From: Breviolum minutum Mf 1.05b.01
Lineage: Eukaryota > Sar > Dinophyceae > Suessiales > Symbiodiniaceae
Length of the DNA: 64,000 bases
Assembly: GCA_000507305.1 (NCBI GenBank)
Contig: DF239249.1
Coordinates: forward strand, 186,001-250,000
Direction of reading: 5' to 3'
Numbering within the stretch: position 1 is the first letter of the stretch; every line of letters starts with the position of its first letter. This document shows positions 57,647 through 64,000 of this stretch, in pieces. A model generated the notes under the pieces. The model ran no database searches. It saw nothing but the letters and a program-made list of their open reading frames with translations, and was not told the origin of the DNA. A program made the translations under genes and the position numbers.

Positions 57647-60452
57647 ATGAAAACGGTATTTCGCTCTACGCCTGAGGCCTCACAATTCCGGCTACTGGAT
57701 TCGGATGAGGAACTCCAAGAAGAGCGAGGCATAGCTTGGGTGAACAGCTGTCTTCCTTAAAGTCAAAATTTTTCATTGCTTCAAATTCTGCCTCAAAAAA
57801 AATGAGTTACGCAATTGTGGGCTGTGTCAGGCTCATTTCTGCATGTTGAGTTTTGCAGGGTAAACGAGAATAAAACCTACGCAATATTTGGCACGCGATT
57901 TTTTTTTAATGTTCATTGTTCGGAAGGGCGTTTTGGCAAGCAAAAGATATGTGTTCTACATTTTTTGCTTTACACCAATGGAGCAACGTCAATCTGCAGC
58001 TACCGCCATGGTGAAATGGACTGAGAGAACCCTTTTGCCTCGCCTTTGGGAAGGGAATGCCCCAGGAGTGTCCTGGTAGCCATTTATTTTGTTCAAGTAA
58101 ACAAAAAATTTTAGTGAAATGAAAGATGATCCAAGTTTGTGATTTGTCTGGAACTGTTTTCCATTGCTGCTGGGTTTTCCTATAGGTCTTGATTATTGCG
58201 ATTCTCTTGTTGCTCCACACCGATGGTTTGGACTGGGACTGGGACACTTGGCCTTTTGAAAATATAAAAGCAGTTTCTCTAAGAGATTGCCGAAATCAAA
58301 CGAAATCAATTACAAACTAGTCAAAAAATATAGGTTGTCTGATTGGCAATTCTGTGTCGCAAAAGAAATGCAGTTTTTTTTCAACTTGTTGCAATATAAA
58401 TCCCAAAATCTTAATTGAATCATAACCCATGAGGGGGCATTTCTTTTTGGAGACAGAAAAGCCAATCAGACAAACTATATTCATTGCTATCGCAAAAATT
58501 TGGCCAGTCCTAAAAGAGATATAAATCGATTTGTTTTTCTGATTTCTGTTTCAGCCACCCAAAAGAAATGTTCCTCACATCTTTTTGAAATGATGCATTT
58601 TAAAGAAATGTTTCTGATATGTTTGCCCCAAAAAGGCAAAATTTCAAAAAGATGTGAATAACATTTCTTTTAGGTGACTGAAACACAAATCAGACAAAAA
58701 AATCGACTTATTGAAGACCCCCGAAGGATTGCTCCCCATTTTTTTTCAAAATAAGATGTTTTCCTGCAAATGTAGAGTTTCTCTGACTCTGATTGTTTTC
58801 TTTTTCGGAATAGACATACATAGAAACTTTTCACCTATGTTGGAACGAGTTGGAACGCACTTCACCTATGTTTGAAAATTATGTCCAATCATTGTGCCTC
58901 AGGCATACAGGTTCGCGGAATTCTTTGCTGGGGAAGCAAATGTTTCTTCCTGTATGAGACAGTTTGGCTTCGCTGGACTTTCGTTTGATGTTGATTATGG
59001 CGGTCGCTATAACAACATCTTCGAGCCGGCCGGATTCGCGTGCCTTGAAATATTTGAGCATATTATTTCAAATTAAGTAAACAGTTCTGAAACGTACAAG
59101 CTTTGAAAATTAACAAAAAATGATGAAACAATAACCTTCCATTTCTATATTTGTGTTTTTTTGGGACATAGCTTTTGGGATTACCCCAGGTGCGCACTAC
59201 TGGCAATTCTCCAACTTCACCCTGGAAGTTTAGTGGTGCTGGCGCCTGTATGCTCAGCATTCAGTTTCATGTGCTCGGGGCAGGCGCAACGTTTCTGGTA
59301 TGCCCCGGAGGGTGACCAGTCCCTTCCCTGGGTCAAAAGTGCCAACGTAATGAGTGCAAGGGTCACGCTCCTATGCTACCTCTGTGCTGCGTTGGGGCTT
59401 GTTTTTGTGTTGGAACAGCCTGGCTCAGCCAAGTTCGGAGACATGCCAAGGTGGAGGCATTTCGTTGAACAAATTTGCTATGATTCTTGGCTAAATTGGT
59501 GACTGTTCCAAAGGGACTAGCAAGACCACGCAATTTATAGAGGGCTGCAGGGGTTGCTTGCGTCTTTTTTCTGCTCTTGTTTTTTGCTGCTTAGGATGTT
59601 AACTGATAATCCAACTAGCTAGAAAATTTTTTTCCGACCCATGTGCGTGTGTGTGTGTGTGTGTGGCTATGTTTTGATTTTTTTTTGAGGTGTTTCGCAC
59701 CAACATTTACATGCGGCACTATGGTTCACTTTCTTGGAAGCCAACGTGTCTGTGGAGCAATTCGTGGCACATCCAAAAGCTGGACCTTGGCCCACTGACG
59801 AAAGATCAAAAGGCTTCAGCAGAATCTTTGGCGAAGTCATACATTGATCGACATGGTGTGAAGCGATGCGTCGGAAAAAAGAAGAAGCTCAAAGAATCGC
59901 AGTCTTTTGGTTGGACAACATTGGATGGATACGCAAATACAAGAAACAACTATCCAAACACAAAAAAAAATATTGACGGATGTTGGGAAAGCAAAGAGAT
60001 TTATTTCAAATCGCTGCTTGTTTTTTGCTTCTGATTTCTGTAGGGGTGTGTGTCAGCATGTAATTTTGATAGTTTGAAATATAGATGAGGTCGTACACAA
60101 AGGCCTTTGGATACAAGCTGGCTTCCATTTTCCCAGAGATGCAATCTGGAATTCGGGGCCTTCGAAAACACAAGGACCTAAAAAAAAAATGACTCTGATT
60201 GTTGATTGGTGGCGACGTGTGATCTATAATTGCATGTTTGTGTATACTTGTTGTGAGAAAGAAAAGTGGTGGCAGGAATTCGACAGTGCTGGACACACTC
60301 GCAAATCCTTGGCGGTTCTTGCTGCTGTGATGGCTGAAGGGATCGATCAATGGGCTGATGCTGATATGGAAAGCGTAATTCAGTATCTGAGAGGTGGCAA
60401 AAAATTGCAGCTTCCACCAGATATCAGGGCCTTGTTGCATTTGGACCAATAA
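57647..60452 (+). CDS. Gene P3: C5-methyltransferase-like FAEFFAG-family protein
   Basis: Exons: 57647-57728 (ATG; MKTVFRSTPEASQFRLLDSD), 58000-58067, 58186-58269 (hydrophobic VLIIAILLLLHTDG), 58903-59039, 59190 to about 59481, 59690-59901 and 60090-60452. The core resembles a cytosine-C5 methyltransferase fold. AEFFAGEANVSSCMRQFGF with DVDYG matches the SAM-binding motifs I and II. LAPVCSAFSF matches the catalytic PCQAFS loop and keeps the Cys. VFVLEQPGSAKF matches the ENV/ENP motif. The following stretch VFRTNIYMRHYGSLSWKPTC and SYTKAFGYKLASIFPEM is typical of a large dinoflagellate family whose activity is, as far as I know, untested. Introns 59040-59189 and 59902-60089 are GT-AG; the one ending at 59689 may use a GA donor. 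At 60181-60189 a run of nine A breaks the frame. The stop is TAA 60450-60452. Confidence 0.72.
58327..58481. repeat. Imperfect hairpin 1 in P3 intron
   Basis: Outer arms AATATAGGTTGTCTGATTGGC (58327) and GCCAATCAGACAAACTATATT (to 58481) are complementary with one mismatch. Inner parts also pair (GTGTCGCAAAAGAAATGC with GCATTTCTTTTTGGAGAC). It lies wholly in the intron before the FAEFFAG exon. Confidence 0.85.
58526..58706. repeat. Imperfect hairpin 2 in P3 intron
   Basis: Arms of about 65 nt run from TCGATTTGTTTTTCTGATTT inward to CACATCTTTTTGAAAT and back from ATTTCAAAAAGATGTG to CAGACAAAAAAATCGA. Mismatches are scattered; the loop is about 45 nt. It is only 44 bp downstream of hairpin 1 and not obviously related to it in sequence, apart from a shared AAAGAAATG core. 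Confidence 0.88.
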
Positions 60453-60555
60453 ACAATCTTGGATTGATAAAAACAATTTTCAAACAAAGCAATGTGATTT
60501 CAAACACGAAGGACCTATACAATCCAAGATTCGGCCCTATCCCCTCTTTGAAGCC

Positions 60556-61353
60556 ATGTCGGCCAGAAGTTCGAAACGTCTACGTAGTTTGGCTTCCACG
60601 TTGTTGGGTGACAGTGATGATGAAGATATGGGGTCTCATCTTTGTCCTATGTGTCAAAAACCTTCTGCTGATGTGTATTCAAACCTACGAGCCCAAATTC
60701 AGAATTTGGAAGCCCGAAACTCTTCCCTTCAAAACGAAGTCTTTGAATTGCGAAAGAAATTGGCTAAAGTGACTTTGCAACTGTTCGAGGTACAAAAATT
60801 TGTAGTGCCATTGGGTGGCCAGGCAGGGCCTCGCACATCACCGATTTCTGAAGATTCTTGGGTACAAGACAACCCTCATTTGCTTGATCTTCCGAGGATG
60901 CCGCAATTCTTGAAAGAACTTCAAACTTTTGATCACAAGTCGGAGGTTTTTTTCCGGCTATGTTCGCAAAATGCTACGACTGCATCTCGGATTCTACAAC
61001 ATTGTGAGTGGGTTGTTCACTCTCTTTCAAAAAAATACCCAGCTGTGTACAAAATTGGAATCACTGAAAACGTGTGTTCACGTTGGTTTGGGAAAAAATA
61101 CAGCTACAAACTAGATAAGTTTGAATCCTGGCAGGGGATGACTGTAGTGTTTGTTGGCCATGATAGCCTTCATAGTGCTTTGATCGAAAGTTTTTTGATC
61201 AGTCGTTTTATAGGGAGGGCGGGGTGCAGAAACTGCAACCCTGGGGGGGAATCTGCGAAAGCAGGACCTGGTCCCTTCTTTACATATGTGGTGTGGCGAA
61301 TTTTGACACCACCAAACAGTGCACAAGTTGCTACTGCGGAGAAAAAATGTTAG
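60556..61353 (+). CDS. Gene P4: coiled coil plus GIY-YIG-like domain
   Basis: A single open frame of 265 residues. The frame is open further upstream but ATG 60556 is the first Met with sensible sequence after it (MSARSSKRLRSLASTLLGDS). Residues 20-25 are acidic; CPMC at 30-33 could bind metal with other ligands; residues 42-80 form a leucine-rich coiled coil. Residues 161-250 resemble a GIY-YIG nuclease of the KIGIT type (T5orf172/MUG113-like): YPAVYKIGIT, then Arg176 (CSRWFGKK), Glu211 (ALIESFLISRF) and an Asn-rich end (CRNCNPGGES), which sit where the catalytic Tyr, Arg, Glu and Asn are expected. The tail is GPFFTYVVWRIL. This matches a family that is abundant in Symbiodiniaceae as I recall; nuclease activity is unproven. 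It begins 104 bp after P3's stop, same strand. Confidence 0.75.
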   Translation: MSARSSKRLRSLASTLLGDSDDEDMGSHLCPMCQKPSADVYSNLRAQIQNLEARNSSLQNEVFELRKKLAKVTLQLFEVQKFVVPLGGQAGPRTSPISEDSWVQDNPHLLDLPRMPQFLKELQTFDHKSEVFFRLCSQNATTASRILQHCEWVVHSLSKKYPAVYKIGITENVCSRWFGKKYSYKLDKFESWQGMTVVFVGHDSLHSALIESFLISRFIGRAGCRNCNPGGESAKAGPGPFFTYVVWRILTPPNSAQVATAEKKC

Positions 61354-61403
61354 GTGTGCTGCGTTGTCCAAAGGGATATACATGATTGGATAGTTTTTGT
61401 TTT

Positions 61404-61516
61404 TACTAATTTTTTTTCGATATACAGAAAGACCAGAGTTTGAATCCTCTAATGTTTATATTTTACAGTTTACGGATTCAAACTTTGTCTTTCTGTAAAT
61501 TGAAAAAAAAATAGTA
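61404..61516. repeat. Imperfect hairpin in the P4-P5 spacer
   Basis: Arms of about 44 nt: TACTAATTTTTTTTCGATAT then ACAGAAAGACCAGAGTTTGA on the left, and the matching CAAACTTTGTCTTTCTGTAA ... ATAGTA on the right. It lies just after P4's stop and could also act in 3'-end formation, which is inference. Confidence 0.85.
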
Positions 61517-61689
61517 AAAAAAACTAACTAATCATGTATCACTTTTGAACAAAATGTGCCCCTGTTGGGTGAAAAGAAGGCTGGGAGAGTTTGCCCAAAC
61601 TAACTGTGCTGGTTGTTGCTGTGTGAAATCATGTTTTTCACATTTACGACAAGAAAAAATGAGATTCAAACATTCTACAAAAAAAACCG

Positions 61690-61768
61690 GCGTCGGAACC
61701 CGTCGGAACCCGTCGGAAAACCAATTCTTACGTCGGAAAACCAATTCTTACGTCGGAACCCGTCGGAT
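61690..61768. repeat. Short CGTCGGAA tandem repeats
   Basis: CGTCGGAACC occurs twice in a row, then CGTCGGAAAACCAATTCTTA twice, then CGTCGGAACC and CGTCGGA. The block lies about 75 bp upstream of P5's start codon. Confidence 0.85.
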
Positions 61769-61841
61769 TTTTTTTTTTCGTTTTTTTTGCCCCGAAATGT
61801 TTTTTTTGCATAATTCTGCTTCGAAACCATTATTTCACGCA

Positions 61842-64000
61842 ATGTTCCAACAAGAATCTCAAAATGGATATAGTGAGTGCTGAGTTTTGTGCCCACTCTG
61901 TGAAATTCGACTAGTTTGTGGATAGATTTTGTGCAGGTGCTTCCTCCTCACGATCTTCGGCTTTGCATCACTTGGGGAAATCGAGGGCGTTAGAAGGTAC
62001 GACCCTCCTTTGCTCTCACTCTTGGTGTTGGTTTGTTGTGTTTTCCGCTGTGATGATTCAGTTTGCAGGAACAAAGTGCTTGCATTAAAAAAAACAACGT
62101 TTCTTTAGAAACCAAAAAAAATGCTTGGCGATGGCTCGAACTCTATATAAAAAGGTGTAGAAAGGCAGGATGGACTTGAAGCAGCCAAGTAAAACTTGGT
62201 CTTCGGGAACCCTGTTTGCTGGGCAGCTGAGCATGCGCCGGCAAGTGCAGCCAGTAGAGCAGCCTCCGCCTCCTTTGTTGGAGGTCACTGTTTTTTTCAG
62301 GGATGGAGGCTATCATTTTTCTATGTGTCCGGAATGTTCAACATATTTTTTTCGGCAATTCCTGGCAGAACGAATTATGTTGAATCATTGGGACACAATA
62401 TTTAACAATAATTATGTCCAGTTTTGTTGTTTTTAAAAAGAGTCCCTTACGAAACAAGAAAGTGGATGTTATCCTTTGACTTCAAACAAAAGCAGTCAAA
62501 AGTTAACATGCATTTGTTTGTTTTGTAAATGATTCTTTTCAAAAGCGGTACTCTTACCCCCAACTGTATAGGTTTTGTATTTTTGCTCTTGCATATTCAA
62601 CCTAATGCTTTCTGCCCTTGAAGCAGAAAGGATTATGTTGAATAATCAAGAAGGGGTGGAACGGGACAATACTTTAAATCGAAACATGTGTCACAATTTT
62701 CATTGTAAAAGCAACAATGAAAAATGCTACACAGGTTGGTGTTGTCAGTTTTTTTGTGTATGGCTTAACAAAAAAAACAAAGGATAGTGTTCTCCAGTAT
62801 TGATACTGTCCTTGCAAATCAGTCATTTGGCAGTGAGTCCACTGAGATATATTTAGAAAACCAAGGGGTTTATCCGATTCACTGCTTCAGGACTGATTTC
62901 TAAGGATAGTGATTCAGTAAAATAAACGGCTCACACAAAATATGTTTTTTTACTTTGAAGCAAAACGCATCCTCAGGTCAAGGAAGAGTTGCCGCCTGAC
63001 TGTCCTCGTGAAGCACAAGCTATGCAGCAGTCTTTGGAGGAGATCCAAGCACGAGCCAAAAACTCGGAAGCAGCAGCAGTAGCGCGTGCAGAGATTCAGC
63101 TGCAAGAAGCTGACTTGGAAAGGCAGTTTTGTGAAGCAAGGAAAGAAGTAGAAGAAGAGGCAGCTGAAACGCAGACCAGGCACAAAGCTCTTCAAAAACT
63201 CTTGTCAGAGAGGCAGGCGAAGGTTTTTGACTACGAGCAGTACAAGGACAAGCTCCGAGTCGAAATTCTAGCCTTGAGACGAAAGGTGAAACAAGAAGAG
63301 CAACAGGAAGACAAAGAGCAACTTCAGAAACTGCTTGGGCTGGAGAAGGAACTGCTCACCAAACTGGATGCCCACCAGCAAAGGCTGACACGAGACAAAA
63401 GCAAGGAAGAGCAGCTGGTGCAAAGACAGCAACAGCTAGAAGCACTCAAGAAACGGCAGGCAGAGAAGTACCACAGCTCCCAACAGAAACTGTTACATCA
63501 GTTTCATTTGCAAACAGAAAACAAACAGCAGCAGACAGCAAAGCAGTCACCAGCTTTGCTTCGTTCAGCAAAGCCTTCCCTGCAAGCACAGTTGGATGAG
63601 CAACTTCGGGTTGCTGCCGAGAAACGTTGTGCAGCAAAGCCACCAACTCCACTGGATCAGCAAAAGCAAGCAACTGACCAGAAGGCCATGCACTACCTAC
63701 TGCAACTGCAAGAAAAGCATGCAGAACAGAAGCAAGAACAAGAGCAGCAGTTGCACTCACAGCAAGAAGAAGCAAAAGCACTTCACCAACGCATGCTAGA
63801 AGCAGAGCAAGCAGCGGCTGCAGCAGCAGCAGTGGCACAGAAACAAAAAGCTCTGCGAGAAGAGGCTTTACAACAGGAAGAGTTGGCACAGCAAAGAGAG
63901 GCTCAGTTGGCACAAGAACAACAGCAAGCAGAAGAGAACAAACAGGCTCAGCTTGAACTGGAAGCTTCTGAGCTCAGAGCCTTTCAGAATGAAGCTCGGG
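61842..64000 (+). CDS. Gene P5: long coiled-coil protein, 3' end beyond window
   Basis: Exons join in phase: 61842-61872 (ATG; MFQQESQNGY, donor GTGAGT), 61937-61996 (ASSSRSSALHHLGKSRALE), 62165-62283 (MDLKQPSKTWSSGTLFAGQL, then VEQPPPPLLE) and 62977 to the window end, where the frame is still open (341 codons). The last exon starts VKEELPPDCPREAQAMQQSL and is one long Gln/Glu/Lys/Ala-rich helix with heptad-like spacing (LQKLLGLEKELLTKLDAHQQ, AEQKQEQEQQLHSQQEEAKA). This indicates a filamentous or scaffold-type coiled coil. A minus-strand open frame over 63446-63913 is the shadow of this repeat-like composition. No other domain is visible; the intron 62284-62976 is unusually long for this side and carries three or four hairpins. 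Confidence 0.75.
62337..62642. repeat. Related 48-nt hairpins in P5 intron
   Basis: 62337-62384 and 62596-62642 share the same ends, TTCAAC(A/C)TA at the left and TTATGTTGAA at the right, and both form stems of about 18 nt with TCTGC/GCAGA or CGGC/GCAG interiors. A third inverted repeat lies between them (about 62463-62513, GATGTTATCCTTTGACTT with AGTCAAAAGTTAACATGC). Confidence 0.75.
62807..62908. repeat. Long hairpin in P5 intron
   Basis: Arms of about 33 nt: TGTCCTTGCAAATCAGTCAT then TTGGCAGTGAGTC on the left, paired with GATTCACTGCTTCAGGACTG then ATTTCTAAGGATA on the right. It ends 68 bp before the coiled-coil exon. Confidence 0.8.

Noticed and set aside
63446-63913. 155-codon minus-strand frame rich in Leu/Val/Ala
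   Set aside because: It is the complement of the Gln/Glu/Ala coiled-coil exon of P5, which has consistent splice joins to three upstream exons.
1-64000. CRISPR arrays, rRNA or tRNA genes
   Set aside because: No regularly spaced direct repeats with unique spacers and no recognisable rRNA or tRNA sequence were seen by eye; a covariance-model scan would be needed to exclude tRNAs.

Overview
The window looks like nuclear DNA of a dinoflagellate, most likely Symbiodiniaceae-like. Four things point there. (1) A degraded Ty1/copia-type retroelement at 46.9-50.2 kb has the gag/protease and inter-domain sequences typical of dinoflagellate elements. (2) Two gene families that are heavily expanded in Symbiodiniaceae sit side by side at 57.6-61.4 kb: a C5-methyltransferase-like FAEFFAG family and a KIGIT-type GIY-YIG-like family. 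(3) Many introns appear to be GC-AG as well as GT-AG. (4) Genes lie head to tail on one strand over tens of kb. Family names come from memory of these families; no search was run.

Left part, 1-46.8 kb. At first sight this is AT-rich DNA with only short ORFs. Read on the minus strand it is full of short exons (about 28-275 nt) bounded by AG acceptors and GT or GC donors. I could chain 39 of them in consistent reading phase between 14149 and 2168 (gene B). A second gene with a signal peptide starts only 238 bp downstream of gene B's stop (gene A, ATG at 1929). Between 14.5 and 46.1 kb there are many further minus-strand exons, including probable gene ends (24244, 24684, 31705, 33083, 36654, 42836, 43529) and starts (25557, 36856, 33229). 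I could not join all of these. I recognise no complete enzyme; there are Cys-rich modules and weak kinase-like and PH-like stretches. A 440-bp element with 38-nt terminal inverted repeats, carrying a 71-bp triplication, sits in one intron at 11.6-12.05 kb beside a GATA-type microsatellite.

Middle, 46.8-51.9 kb. A retroelement fragment (gag with a stop inside it, a second frame, a truncated end) stops at an ambiguous base, n, at 50229. It is followed by a frame-shifted minus-strand gene fragment and then about 0.8 kb of AT-rich DNA. Transcription direction switches here: minus to the left, plus to the right, which makes it a divergent strand switch.

Right part, 51.97-64 kb. Five plus-strand genes run head to tail: P1 (unknown, 51967-52914); P2 (acidic/Ser-rich then Lys-rich, probably nuclear, 54048-57193); P3 (C5-methyltransferase-like, 57647-60452, interrupted by one A-tract frameshift); P4 (coiled coil plus GIY-YIG-like, 60556-61353); and P5 (long coiled coil, 61842 to beyond the window end). 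Their exons are mostly longer than those on the left. Their introns and spacers carry a striking set of long imperfect hairpins, including a nine-unit array of 60-bp palindromic repeats in an intron of P2.
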